Assembly: GCA_039714575.1 (NCBI GenBank) | Contig: JBDLJE010000003.1 | Coordinates: 1 to 64,000, forward strand | From: Sulfonitrofixus sp039714575 | Lineage (GTDB): Bacteria; Campylobacterota; Campylobacteria; Campylobacterales; Sulfurimonadaceae | Direction: 5' to 3' | Length of the DNA: 64,000 nt | Shown here: piece by piece, positions 17,923 to 26,682 of the stretch | Layout of the letters: each line of letters begins with the position of its first letter | How positions within the stretch are numbered: position 1 is the first letter of the stretch | Notes under the pieces: generated by a model | Seen by the model: the letters and a program-made list of their open reading frames with translations, nothing else | Told to the model about the DNA's origin: nothing | Database searches by the model: none | Translations under genes and position numbers: made by a program

Positions 17923-19323
17923 GTGGCAAAAAAAAAGAGACAACTCGACCACGACGATTCACTTTTTGAACAATATGATTTTGATGATCTAAAAGAAGAA
18001 CTTAACATCAATGCCCTGGCAAAACTGCAAGCCAGAGAGAACAAACCACCGACCGACAGCCTGTATTTTGACGTAAATGAGCAGAAGATCACGACATTTT
18101 TTGCAGATAAACTCTCTACGGTCAAACAAGAGATTTATAAAAAAGTCGCATCTTATGACCATATGGCGATGCGCGTCAGTGACATCAGCACGATCTTGGC
18201 TGAGGCTAAATATGCGAGTGAAGAGTTCATTCAGAACATCACGACCTTTCAAGAGGGGGCAAAACAGCGTATTAAAGATGTCAAGAATGAGTATGATGTC
18301 CGTAAAAGGGATCTGGAGAAGTTCAAACATAAAAACAGTATTACCAGAGAAGCGTCATACCCGAACTCAAAGATACTTTATATCGGGATCATTATGCTTA
18401 TCTTGCTTAGTGAGACCTCATTAAACGCATACTTCTTTGCCAAAGGCAATGAACTTGGACTTATCGGCGGTGCGGCACAGGCACTGATCATCTCTCTGAT
18501 CAACATCACGTTCGCATTTTTTCTTGGCGGGTACCTGGTCAAAAAGCTCAATCTGGTCAGAAAAGCACCTGTGCTGAAGTACGGTGTTCTTACAGCTTTG
18601 ATCGTCGGGTTTATCGCGATTCTCTTTTTTAACCTGCTTGTCGGCCATCTTCGTGTTCAGCTGGGTATCGACCCGGACAACGCCTATGTCAATTCGATCA
18701 TCACCTTTGCCCAAAGCCCTTTTGGTCTCAACGAGTTTGACTCCATCATCCTGGTACTGGTCGGACTTCTCTCGTTTTTGATCGCGTTTACCGACTTTTA
18801 CAAGATGGATGACGAGTACCCGCATTACGGCGATCTTGATCGCAAATATCAAGAGGCATTGATGGACTTTTCTGAACTTAAAGAGGAGCTTCTGCATGAG
18901 ATCGAACGCAGTTCATCTTCTATCTTGAACAAACTTGAGACACGGCAGATGACCGCCAAGGTCATCATGCAGGAGTTGATGGAAGTGCCTATCTTCAGAC
19001 AAAAACTGCAGGACCATTATAAAGAGTACTATCACTATCTCAACAACACCTATAATGCGATGTTAGGTCTCTATCGTGAGGTCAATAACGACAATAGAAC
19101 CGACGATGCTCCTGCCTACTTCAGAGAGCGTGCAGAGTTGAGTGAAGATCATGTTGTTGTGATCGTCGATGATACGTTCAAAAACGATCTTGTACAGTAC
19201 CAGACGGCCGTGTTGGAGCTGCCGCATATTATCGGTGAACAGAAGCTGAAGATCAACTCAACCCTTAAAGATGTCATAACTGCACTTGAAAATGAGTCAG
19301 AAACGGATGAAAAAGATGGCTAA
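17923..19323 (+). CDS. Four-helix membrane protein, first gene of motor-like operon
   Basis: A 466-aa protein of unknown function. A charged N-terminal region with coiled-coil character (about 1-145) precedes helices near 151-172, 183-206, 218-240 and 274-290, followed directly by the motif DDEYPHYG and a second long helical region to the end. GTG is the start, with AAGG six bases upstream; the ATG two bases earlier is in another frame. The C-terminal end overlaps the vWA-like gene. No Pfam family was recognised by eye; its constant company with a proton-channel pair suggests it is a partner of that complex. Confidence 0.75.
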   Translation: MAKKKRQLDHDDSLFEQYDFDDLKEELNINALAKLQARENKPPTDSLYFDVNEQKITTFFADKLSTVKQEIYKKVASYDHMAMRVSDISTILAEAKYASEEFIQNITTFQEGAKQRIKDVKNEYDVRKRDLEKFKHKNSITREASYPNSKILYIGIIMLILLSETSLNAYFFAKGNELGLIGGAAQALIISLINITFAFFLGGYLVKKLNLVRKAPVLKYGVLTALIVGFIAILFFNLLVGHLRVQLGIDPDNAYVNSIITFAQSPFGLNEFDSIILVLVGLLSFLIAFTDFYKMDDEYPHYGDLDRKYQEALMDFSELKEELLHEIERSSSSILNKLETRQMTAKVIMQELMEVPIFRQKLQDHYKEYYHYLNNTYNAMLGLYREVNNDNRTDDAPAYFRERAELSEDHVVVIVDDTFKNDLVQYQTAVLELPHIIGEQKLKINSTLKDVITALENESETDEKDG

Positions 19324-20122
19324 AAAACGCACCAAAAAAGCAAAAAGCGATAAACTCGGTTATATTCTCATTACTGTGGTGGTCGTTGTGCTCGTTGCGG
19401 TAGGTGCTTATGTAGCGATGAATCGCGGTGTTGAAAAAGACAAAGAGACGATGTGCCGTCTCGATGGTGCTTTTGACCGCCAAGTCATCATCTTGGACAT
19501 GACAGACAACTATAATGCGATCCAGGTGCAGCAGATCAAACATATTATCAACAACCTGACCGACAACCTAAAACTGCATGAACAGATCCAGCTCTACTTT
19601 ATCGATGAAACACCGCCGAGTGAGATGAAAGCGGAGCTTATATTGTGTAATCCAGGCGATGGTGCCGGAAAGAGTGAGATATACTCTAATCCGAAACTAT
19701 TCAAGAAACGGTGGGATGAACGTTTTCATCAACCTTTGATGGCGAAGATCCGAGATCTCTCAGGCGACTATACCAGCAGCAGATCGCCGATCCTTGAGAC
19801 GATACAGGCCGTTAACAACATGGCTTTTCCCTATGTAAGAGAGGAGGGGCGAAAGTATAAGGTCACCCTTATTTCGGACATGATCCAAAACTCTGATGAG
19901 CTCTCTTTTTTTAAGACAAGAGCCACGTCTCTACTGAATTTTGTTGATTCGCCGGGTTATAACAAGACGCGTACGGATCTTGAAGGTGTTGATGTAGACC
20001 TCGTTATTGTCAGACGCGACAAGTTTGAGTCATTGCAGTCAAGAGACTATATCGATTTTTGGGTTGAAGTGCTTACCAGTATGAGTGCAAATGTTGAAAA
20101 CATTAAGTCAACAGACGGATAA
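19316..20122 (+). CDS. Membrane-anchored vWA-like protein
   Basis: About 268 aa: a Lys-rich start, one membrane helix (about 13-35) and an extracytoplasmic domain. It opens with a hydrophobic strand and 'DMTDNYN' (compare the MIDAS motif DxSxS, here with Thr and Asn) and later has 'KVTLISDMIQNSD', the position where vWA domains have a conserved Asp or Thr. A metal-dependent adhesion fold is therefore likely but imperfect. ATG 19316 overlaps the previous stop by 8 bp (ATGGCTAA); ATG 19307 or 19292 in the same frame are alternatives. The next gene starts 3 bases after its stop. Confidence 0.65.
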   Translation: MAKKRTKKAKSDKLGYILITVVVVVLVAVGAYVAMNRGVEKDKETMCRLDGAFDRQVIILDMTDNYNAIQVQQIKHIINNLTDNLKLHEQIQLYFIDETPPSEMKAELILCNPGDGAGKSEIYSNPKLFKKRWDERFHQPLMAKIRDLSGDYTSSRSPILETIQAVNNMAFPYVREEGRKYKVTLISDMIQNSDELSFFKTRATSLLNFVDSPGYNKTRTDLEGVDVDLVIVRRDKFESLQSRDYIDFWVEVLTSMSANVENIKSTDG

Positions 20123-20125
20123 TTT

Positions 20126-21628
20126 ATGAAAAATAGAAAATTTAACAGTGGTTTCATGGAAAAGGTACAGATCAAGTACCTCTTTCTCGTCGCTTTGGTC
20201 AGTGGTGTTGTGTTTATTATGCTGGGCGGGTTCACCGATAAGACCTACCTCTCCATAATACTGACCATATCAGTCATGATCGCTTACTTCCTTATCGGAC
20301 AGAAGATCGTTGAGAGAGAGCTGCTGACCAATGAGCAGTTTGCCGACAGTAACTATTACCTCGGGTTTTTGTTTACGCTGATCTCTCTGGCAAGCTCACT
20401 ATACATACTCTCTAACGGAAGCATGGAAGGCGGTCTTTTGACCCGTCTTATCGGTCAGTTCGGTATCTCCATCTCGACTACGATCGTGGGTCTCTCTCTG
20501 CGTATCTACCTACTGAGTTTCAGCCCGAACATCGGCTCGAATATTGAAAGTTTCAACCTGATGATCATGGAGAAACTTCAGATGCTGAATGACCATATCG
20601 GTCACAGTATTGATCAGACAAAGACCTTTTCCAATGTCATTGATGACAAGGTCAACCTCTTTATCGAGCAGACGTTAAAGTCCGTAGAGAAGTATAATGA
20701 GCGTCTGGTCGAGAGCCTGGATCAACACTCCGTTAACAATATCTTTGCCAAGATCTATGAAGATATGGATGCGCTCCATGCCAAACAAGAAGAGCGTGTT
20801 GATGAGATCTATAAAAACATCACGAACTATCATCTGCGTTATGAAAAACAGAACCAATCCTCGACAAAGGCCTTTCAAGACTCTATTACAGACAGTGAAA
20901 AGTGGATCCGTGAGTTTAATGACACGATGGGCCAATCGGCAGGAAGCATCGCAAACTCCAACACAGAGATGCGAAAGGTCATCCATAACTTCGATGACTT
21001 TGTCCGCGACCTGCCTAAGCTTTTTGCTGACGTCAATACTCTTTTTGAGCAGAGTGCCAAAGCGCTTACTTCTGACCTCAAAGAGAAGAATCGTGCGCTG
21101 ATCGAGGACTTTATCGAACAGAAAGATCTTCAAAATAAAATTCTGATAGAGCGTGTTTTGGGCGAAAACCAGAAGGTCGTTACGAGTTTTTTGAACAACG
21201 GTGAGAGTCAAAACAGCGAGATCATCAACAAGTTGAACACTCTAAATGAAGAGGTCGTGGCCAGTTTTATCAAGTCGCGTGAATCCGGCAATGAGAAGAT
21301 CATCAACGATATTATGGTCTTGAACAACAAGGTCATACAGTCTGTCGGTTCACGTGCCGAGAGTGCCAATGCCAAGGTTGTGGATGCCATCATCACATCA
21401 TCAACAAAAGTACTGCACTCTTTTGTAAACAACCAAGACCAGAAAAACGAACAGCTTATCCAGAAAATTACCAAAGAGAACAGAAAGCTTCTCGAAAGTA
21501 TGGCCAAATTTATAGCTGAGAACAGATCGGGGACTTCGACTCAGCAAGCCCGTTATTCTGTCGCTGACGAGAAACCTGTTAGTGAAAAGATGCGTGCACA
21601 CGGCAGTGTCAAACTGCCTAAAAGCTAG
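20126..21628 (+). CDS. MotA/TolQ/ExbB-like channel protein with long helical tail (ZorA-like)
   Basis: A 500-aa protein. Four helices lie at about 16-34, 41-58, 74-92 and 108-130; the last, 'GQFGISISTTIVGLSLRI', has the small and Thr residues of the MotA/TolQ/ExbB helix lining the ion path. The remaining ~365 residues form a long charged helix, as in ZorA of the Zorya defence motor and unlike short TolQ or ExbB. From residue 337 this tail has four exact 26-residue repeats plus a partial fifth. A proton- or sodium-driven stator is inferred from the fold pattern and from the MotB-like partner next door. Confidence 0.7.
   Translation: MKNRKFNSGFMEKVQIKYLFLVALVSGVVFIMLGGFTDKTYLSIILTISVMIAYFLIGQKIVERELLTNEQFADSNYYLGFLFTLISLASSLYILSNGSMEGGLLTRLIGQFGISISTTIVGLSLRIYLLSFSPNIGSNIESFNLMIMEKLQMLNDHIGHSIDQTKTFSNVIDDKVNLFIEQTLKSVEKYNERLVESLDQHSVNNIFAKIYEDMDALHAKQEERVDEIYKNITNYHLRYEKQNQSSTKAFQDSITDSEKWIREFNDTMGQSAGSIANSNTEMRKVIHNFDDFVRDLPKLFADVNTLFEQSAKALTSDLKEKNRALIEDFIEQKDLQNKILIERVLGENQKVVTSFLNNGESQNSEIINKLNTLNEEVVASFIKSRESGNEKIINDIMVLNNKVIQSVGSRAESANAKVVDAIITSSTKVLHSFVNNQDQKNEQLIQKITKENRKLLESMAKFIAENRSGTSTQQARYSVADEKPVSEKMRAHGSVKLPKS
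21134..21501 (+). repeat. 26-residue (78-bp) repeats in the ZorA-like tail
   Basis: Units begin at 21134, 21212, 21290, 21368 and 21446, each starting with Asn and following the pattern N-x3-I-x11-V-x2-(F/V) with no gap. The DNA is diverged while the protein period is exact, so the length of the tail seems to be under selection. Confidence 0.8.
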
Positions 21629-21645
21629 AGGGATTACGTTTAGCG

Positions 21646-22671
21646 ATGCAGTTTAATGAGAACGGAAACAACGATTTTTTATTCGGTATTACCTTAACCG
21701 AACTTATTTTAATGCTCTTTTTTCTTCTGTTGCTCATCTCAGCTTTTATGAGTGCTGAAAAGTCCAGTATCATCACTAAAGTCGAACAGGAAAATGAACG
21801 TATCGTCAAAGAGAACCTGGACCTTCAACTTAAAAACAAGGTGAGCAGGACGCTTTCTGAGGAGATGATCGGCGCACTGTTGCGCTTTAGACTCGGTGAA
21901 GACAAGGAGCAGGAGAAAGCGAAGCAGATCTTTAAAGAGTTAAGCAACCAGACTAAGCTTATTGCAGAGAATGAAAAGTTAAAGGGTCAAGTCGAAGCGT
22001 ATGAGATCAATGACAAACTTTTGAAGATGGATGAGGAGTTTAAGGTCCAGCTCTCTCGAAAAGAGTCGATCCTCAATCTGCTCAAAGATATTAACTCGAC
22101 AGAACAGCTTCAGGCGATCTTCAATGATCTTGAAACGCTTGAAAGACTGAACGCAAAGCTGGAAGTCGAAGACAAACGGCTGCGCAGAGAAAATGCCATG
22201 TTGGAAAAGTCGCTCAAAGAGCTCTCTTCGCTCTCAAAAGAGGAGCTGCTGTATGCGCAAGAGATCCTAAAAGGGCAGGTGAGTTACCTGACACGCAGAC
22301 TCAACATGGGCGGCGGCAGTGAACTTCCGCCTTGCTGGGCCAACAGAAAGAGCGGCAAAGCGGAGTATATCTTTACGGTCATTCTAGGTGAAGAGGCTCT
22401 GCGTGTTGCGCCAAGATGGCCAAAATACAGAGCAAAAGAGCTGCGCAAGTACGGATCGCTGGAGCCGTTGTTTTATCGGGATCTCAATGTTACCGAGTTT
22501 TTAGCGATCACTAAACCGATCTATAAAGATGCCGACAAAAAAGAGTGTAAACACTATCTCTATATGTTTGACGATGCGATGACAAAAGATGGGTATAAGA
22601 CCAAGCGTCTGCATATAGAGAACTACTTTTACAAGTATGAGGATGCCTCAAAGGTGTATGACCGTTTTTAG
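21646..22671 (+). CDS. MotB/ZorB/ExbD-like single-helix protein with a novel C-terminal domain
   Basis: A 341-aa protein with a single N-terminal helix (about 12-35). Asp10 and Glu19 sit at or in its start ('DFLFGITLTELILMLFF'), like the ion-carrying acid of MotB, ExbD and ZorB. A coiled coil follows (about 45-215), then a compact domain with 'ELPPCW', 'GKAEYIFTVIL' and 'YYF/YKY' segments. There is no OmpA-type peptidoglycan domain as in MotB and ZorB. Seventeen bases separate it from the ZorA-like gene. Together they look like a 5:2 stator pair with an unusual outer part. The ligand of the C-terminal domain is unknown. Confidence 0.65.
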   Translation: MQFNENGNNDFLFGITLTELILMLFFLLLLISAFMSAEKSSIITKVEQENERIVKENLDLQLKNKVSRTLSEEMIGALLRFRLGEDKEQEKAKQIFKELSNQTKLIAENEKLKGQVEAYEINDKLLKMDEEFKVQLSRKESILNLLKDINSTEQLQAIFNDLETLERLNAKLEVEDKRLRRENAMLEKSLKELSSLSKEELLYAQEILKGQVSYLTRRLNMGGGSELPPCWANRKSGKAEYIFTVILGEEALRVAPRWPKYRAKELRKYGSLEPLFYRDLNVTEFLAITKPIYKDADKKECKHYLYMFDDAMTKDGYKTKRLHIENYFYKYEDASKVYDRF

Positions 22672-22674
22672 GTC

Positions 22675-23166
22675 TTAAATATTTTTTGCAATAAACGTCA
22701 AACACGTTTCAGCACTCTGTGCCACAACGACATCCAGCATCATAAGATTATGGGAGAGACCGAAATCTTCTATGATCTTGCCGTCTTGGCATAAGGCGGC
22801 ATCATTCGAAAGCTTTTGCGCTTCATGAACACGTTCTATCATCGGACGGCGGTCCTGAGCATAGGCAAAGACCTTTTTGCCAAGTGCAGCGCCATAGCCC
22901 ACCTCATACACCGTGCCGGAATCAGGCTCCAGGCCGCGAAAAGGGTTTAGGTTAGCCATGACGATGTCGCACTCTTCCAAGAGCTTGACATTGGCCTCTC
23001 TGATCGTTTTAGCGACCTCATAAGGTGTACCGTCGCATACGATCTCATTGTCAAGTGGAAACATCCCTTCAAAACCGTACTGTCGACAGAGCTCTTTTAA
23101 AGCCTTGCCCTGTTCTATCGCATTTTGTTCAAACACATCCGGTCCGGCGAGATATATCTTTAACAT
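22675..23166 (-). CDS. Nucleoside 2-deoxyribosyltransferase
   Basis: A 163-aa cytosolic enzyme of the PF05014 family, which swaps or hydrolyses bases on deoxynucleosides or nucleotides. Visible motifs are the N-terminal 'IYLAGPDVF', the active-site region 'PFRGLEPDSGTVYEVGYG' (Asp and Glu acting as catalytic residues) and 'KKVFAYAQD'. It is convergent with the motor-like operon (3 bp apart), so it is not part of it. TATAAT on the minus strand and AAGG before the ATG support the start. A housecleaning or salvage role is likely. Confidence 0.88.
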   Translation of the reverse strand: MLKIYLAGPDVFEQNAIEQGKALKELCRQYGFEGMFPLDNEIVCDGTPYEVAKTIREANVKLLEECDIVMANLNPFRGLEPDSGTVYEVGYGAALGKKVFAYAQDRRPMIERVHEAQKLSNDAALCQDGKIIEDFGLSHNLMMLDVVVAQSAETCLTFIAKNI

Positions 23167-23190
23167 GGCACTACCTTGCTTTTTGTGAAC

Positions 23191-23196
23191 ATTATA
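23191..23196 (-). promoter_or_regulatory. -10 box of the deoxyribosyltransferase gene
   Basis: TATAAT on the minus strand, 24 bp before the start codon. Confidence 0.5.
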
Positions 23197-23255
23197 TCTT
23201 TTGTTTGCAGGCTTTTGTTAAAATTATGGAAAGTGTCTCATTTGACAGCGCAGTA

Positions 23256-23702
23256 ATGTCAAAATTTGTATATAATTCAGTTAACAAAAAAAGAGGAAGT
23301 CCTATCGTTAAAAAAATTGTAAAATTCAGTTCTGTCGGTGCTTTAGGTTCTGTTACAAATATAACAATATTTTCAGCACTGACATTTTTGAATGTCAATT
23401 ACAATATTTCAGCGGTAGTCGCCTTTTTAGCAGCAGTGACGCAAAATTATCAGCTCAACAAAAAATGGACATTTAAAGACCATAAAACCAAGACCAGGAA
23501 AAAATTTCCAAAATATCTTGCTCTGAATTTTTCGAGTTTTTTAGTTAACTTGTTGGTACTTAACCTGGTTGTTCTGAATTTTGGAGATGAAAAACTGATG
23601 CAGATCGCAGGACAGATAGCGGGTATCGGTGCGGCTATGGGTATTAACTTTTTGGGAAGTTATTTAATCATCTTTGCAAAACATAAGGAGAGTGAGATAT
23701 GA
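23256..23702 (+). CDS. GtrA-family membrane protein
   Basis: About 148 aa with four helices, typical of GtrA, a putative flippase or carrier for polyprenyl-phosphate sugars ('IVKFSSVGALGSVTNI', 'NYQLNKKWTF', 'GINFLGSYLIIF'). The start is unclear. ATG 23256 has no ribosome site. A good one (AGAGGAAG, 23292-23299) is followed in frame only by ATC (23304) and GTT (23307), just where homologues begin. A TATAAT at 23271-23276 also argues that translation starts downstream of it. The stop overlaps the start of the DPM-like gene (ATGA), forming an operon with two glycosyltransferases. Confidence 0.8.
   Translation: MSKFVYNSVNKKRGSPIVKKIVKFSSVGALGSVTNITIFSALTFLNVNYNISAVVAFLAAVTQNYQLNKKWTFKDHKTKTRKKFPKYLALNFSSFLVNLLVLNLVVLNFGDEKLMQIAGQIAGIGAAMGINFLGSYLIIFAKHKESEI
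23271..23276 (+). promoter_or_regulatory. Possible -10 box of the GtrA operon
   Basis: TATAAT preceded by 'ttgta'. If used, transcription would start near 23283, downstream of the ATG at 23256, which would rule that ATG out. Confidence 0.4.
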
Positions 23703-24430
23703 GTAGAGGCGTCATCGTTATTCCCACCTATAATGAGATCGAAAACATCGAAGTCATCTTGGAGAAGGTGTTTTCTCTTAAGCTCGATGTAGACATCTTG
23801 ATCGTTGACGACAACTCTCCTGACAAGACCTATGCCAAAGTGCAAGAGCTTATTGATGCAGAGACTTACAGCGGACAGCTCCACCTTCTTATCAGACAAA
23901 ACAAAGAGGGACTTGGCAAAGCTTATATAGCAGGTTTTAAGTGGTGTTTAGAACATGACTACACATTTATCATCGAGATGGATGCAGACCTGTCGCATGA
24001 CCCGAAATACCTGCCGTCGTTCATAGAGAACATCAAAGAGTATGACCTTGTCATCGGTTCGCGCTACGTCAAAGGCGGCGGTGTCGTCAACTGGTCACTG
24101 CTGCGCAAGTTCATCAGTTTTGGAGGAAGTACCTATGCGCGCACTATCCTCGGCATCTCTGTCAAAGATGTGACGGGCGGATTCAAGTGTTTCAGACGAG
24201 AGGTGCTCGAAGCGATCGACCTCGACAACATCCTGAGTGCTGGCTACGCTTTTCAGATCGAGATGACCTACAGAACGATCTTGAAAGGCTTTCGTGTCAA
24301 AGAGGTGCCTATTGTCTTTGAGGACAGAGTCGCCGGCAAGTCAAAGATGTCCAAGAAGATATTCATAGAAGCGCTTTTAAACGTGGTGACGCTCCGTATG
24401 CATAAAAAAGATATTGTAGAGGGCAGATAA
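23699..24430 (+). CDS. Polyprenol-phosphate mannosyl/glycosyltransferase (DPM1-like, GT2)
   Basis: A 243-aa GT-A enzyme that moves a sugar from a nucleotide donor to polyprenyl phosphate at the inner face of the membrane. Motifs: 'IPTYNEIENI', 'VDDNSPDKT', the metal site 'EMDADLSHDP', 'DVTGGFKCFRR' and 'GYAFQIEMTY'. These are the DPM1 signatures, without the C-terminal helices of longer forms. AAGGAG sits before the ATG, which overlaps the gtrA stop. The product sugar lipid is probably the donor for the next gene. Confidence 0.9.
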   Translation: MSRGVIVIPTYNEIENIEVILEKVFSLKLDVDILIVDDNSPDKTYAKVQELIDAETYSGQLHLLIRQNKEGLGKAYIAGFKWCLEHDYTFIIEMDADLSHDPKYLPSFIENIKEYDLVIGSRYVKGGGVVNWSLLRKFISFGGSTYARTILGISVKDVTGGFKCFRREVLEAIDLDNILSAGYAFQIEMTYRTILKGFRVKEVPIVFEDRVAGKSKMSKKIFIEALLNVVTLRMHKKDIVEGR

Positions 24431-25845
24431 TGGGTTATAGAGAAAAAGTCGTTCTCTTCTTTTACACACTGTTTAATGCGATAGCCAACCAGTTTATCAA
24501 ACTCTATTCGGATGAGACCTATTACTGGGTCTGGTCACAAAAGCTGAGTCTCTCCTATTTTGACCATCCGCCTATGGTGGCCTATATGATCAAGATGACC
24601 ACACTCTTCAGTGATGAACCTTTTTTCGTTCGACTGCCGGCAGTCCTGCTCGTCTCTGCAACGGCCTATATACTCTATACGTTAGCGCGTAAAATGTTTG
24701 ATGAAAAAACTGCGATCTATACCTTCTATATCTTTTTGAGTACAGTCTTTGTTTTAGCTGCCTCGACGGTTATCGCACCGGATATACCGTTGGTGTTTTT
24801 CTGGGCACTGACACTTTACAGCGGATATATGTATGTTGAAGAGGACCATAAAAAGTATGCGCTGTTGACGGGTCTTTCAGCGGGCGGAATGCTGCTTTCA
24901 AAGTATCCGGGGGTACTGCCGCTCTTAACTCTTATTGTATTTGTTCTTATCTACCGGCGCGACCTTTTGAAAGATATCTATTTCTATCTGGCACTCTTTA
25001 TCGCAACAGTGGTTTTTATGCCCGTACTGTTGTGGAACTATCAATACGATTTCATCTCATTTGCTTTCCAGTTCAGTCATGGTATTGCAGAAGAGAAGGT
25101 GTTCCAGGGCAAATATTTTTATGGATTTGTCGCCTCGCAATTCGCTCTTTTTCACCCGCTGTATCTTCTGCCGCTCTTCTATTTTATCATACGCGACAAA
25201 GAGCGCTTTGAGCGAAAGAAAGTCTATCTTCTGCTGCCGTTTCTGCCTGTTGTAGGCTTTTTTACCTACAACTCGGTCTATACAGAGGCAAACCCTCAGT
25301 GGGCAGCAGGTGCATACCTCAGTGCGTCTGTGCTCTTGGGCTATTACTTCGCCAAGCACAATATGCGTAAGCTCATGGCAACTGCTCTTGTTAGCAGTCT
25401 TGTTGTCTTGGTTGCATTGAAAACGCCGTTAAATGACTATATCCCGCCATTGAAACGCTTTCATGACAAACTGGGCATTGTTGATAACTTTGATGCAGAG
25501 ATAAAAGGTCTTAAATTGGATGTAGACAGTTATGATTATCTATTGATTGACGACTATCACGGCTCAGACGTTGCCTATTATCTACGCAGAAGTGACAATT
25601 TACTGTTGTTGAGCTCAGCACGTTTTTCTCAATACAACGTATGGCGTCATGAAGAACTTGGGATCACGATGGACAGGGATATCACAACAATACCTAAACT
25701 GGGTAAGGTACTCTATATCAGTAACAACCCAGGACATGTAGCCGACATTCGGAAGCTTTTTAAGACATATAAAGAGATGGGTCACTATAAGAAAAAAGTA
25801 GGACGTAAAGATTACCAATATATTGTTGCAGAGTTAGAAAACTAA
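24430..25845 (+). CDS. GT39-family lipid-linked sugar transferase (ArnT/PMT-like)
   Basis: A 471-aa inner-membrane protein with about eleven helices. The first outer loop has the acidic pair 'SDETYYWVWS' and 'YFDHPPMVAYMI', typical of the PMT/ArnT family, which use polyprenyl-phosphate sugars on the outer face of the membrane. It shares one base with the DPM gene. The GtrA, DPM and GT39 set suggests decoration of a lipid A, glycan or protein; the acceptor cannot be told from sequence. Confidence 0.85.
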   Translation: MGYREKVVLFFYTLFNAIANQFIKLYSDETYYWVWSQKLSLSYFDHPPMVAYMIKMTTLFSDEPFFVRLPAVLLVSATAYILYTLARKMFDEKTAIYTFYIFLSTVFVLAASTVIAPDIPLVFFWALTLYSGYMYVEEDHKKYALLTGLSAGGMLLSKYPGVLPLLTLIVFVLIYRRDLLKDIYFYLALFIATVVFMPVLLWNYQYDFISFAFQFSHGIAEEKVFQGKYFYGFVASQFALFHPLYLLPLFYFIIRDKERFERKKVYLLLPFLPVVGFFTYNSVYTEANPQWAAGAYLSASVLLGYYFAKHNMRKLMATALVSSLVVLVALKTPLNDYIPPLKRFHDKLGIVDNFDAEIKGLKLDVDSYDYLLIDDYHGSDVAYYLRRSDNLLLLSSARFSQYNVWRHEELGITMDRDITTIPKLGKVLYISNNPGHVADIRKLFKTYKEMGHYKKKVGRKDYQYIVAELEN

Positions 25846-25891
25846 AAAACTGAGTTTATCAAACAGGGTTTTTAAGCCATAGTTGAGAACT

Positions 25892-25919
25892 GAGGAGAAG
25901 GGACTACTCCCAATCTCTC
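25892..25919. terminator. Hairpin between convergent GT39 and recO genes
   Basis: GGGA and TCCC close a 4-base loop, flanked by GAGA/TCTC. It lies between two convergent genes and has no strong T-run on either side. Confidence 0.3.
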
Positions 25920-25969
25920 ACCATGTTTTTGGATATTGGCAAATGCTTTTTGCGATCTGTTCTGACGAT

Positions 25970-26587
25970 CTATATTCCCTCCAGTAGTACCAGCCATAAA
26001 CGGTCTATCTCTTTGTCACTGAGAAAGAGACTTGAATGGTTTTCAAACAGTTCCATCAAACCCTCATGTCTGATGCTGAGTGTATGGGCGCAATTCGGAT
26101 GTGCCGGGAGGTAAGAACGAATGACCGAGACCTCTTCTGTAATAGAGTCATCGCAGAAAAAGCAGTGCAGCTCTCTGTGCAGACGCCCTTCATGCTCAAG
26201 CAGTTTTACATACGACTCAACGGCAACACGTTTAGGATTCTGTTTAGCCCAGGCTTCAGCCGCTCTGTCTAAGAGTTCAAAGTAAAAATGACCGGTCTCT
26301 TCAGACTCTTTAAGATGTGGGTAGAAGAGGGTGACAAACTGCTGCCATATACGGAGTTTGTGGTGATCTGTCAGCCAAGGGTAGCCAAGGTGCACGACAT
26401 CTCGAAGCTGTCCGATAGTCGACTTGACATTGGTGATGACCTCAAAATCGATCTTAAAGCCGAGATTGACCACGCCATGCCTTGCGCCATAGAAACGATA
26501 AAGTGTATCTAAGCCGCGATCCGATAAAATTGTAACAACAAGATCTTCGTCTCTGGCGCGATTGAGACTGATGATAAAGCCCTGCAT
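25970..26587 (-). CDS. recO: Recombination mediator RecO, short Campylobacterota form
   Basis: A 205-aa DNA-repair protein that helps load RecA with RecR. An N-terminal OB-like domain ('MQGFIISLNRARDEDLVVTILS') is followed by a helical part with a Cys set (CFFC and HPNC) like the zinc site of RecO. It is shorter than E. coli RecO (242 aa). Divergent from gltB, with about 180 bp between them. Confidence 0.8.
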   Translation of the reverse strand: MQGFIISLNRARDEDLVVTILSDRGLDTLYRFYGARHGVVNLGFKIDFEVITNVKSTIGQLRDVVHLGYPWLTDHHKLRIWQQFVTLFYPHLKESEETGHFYFELLDRAAEAWAKQNPKRVAVESYVKLLEHEGRLHRELHCFFCDDSITEEVSVIRSYLPAHPNCAHTLSIRHEGLMELFENHSSLFLSDKEIDRLWLVLLEGI

Positions 26588-26667
26588 TCCTGTTTCTTAC
26601 CTACACATTCATAATATTTATTTCTTGTAATTATAGCTCCTAAATAGAAGTTTAACCTGATGGCCTG

Positions 26668-26673
26668 TATACT
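26668..26673 (+). promoter_or_regulatory. -10 box of the gltBD operon
   Basis: TATACT about 95 bp before gltB, leaving an AT-rich leader of roughly 88 bases. Confidence 0.45.
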
Positions 26674-26682
26674 ATTAGGAAT

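Noticed and set aside
23242..23276. TTGACA (23242) with TATAAT (23271) as a full -35/-10 promoter
   Set aside because: The gap of 23 bases is too long for sigma-70; only the -10 box is kept as a candidate.
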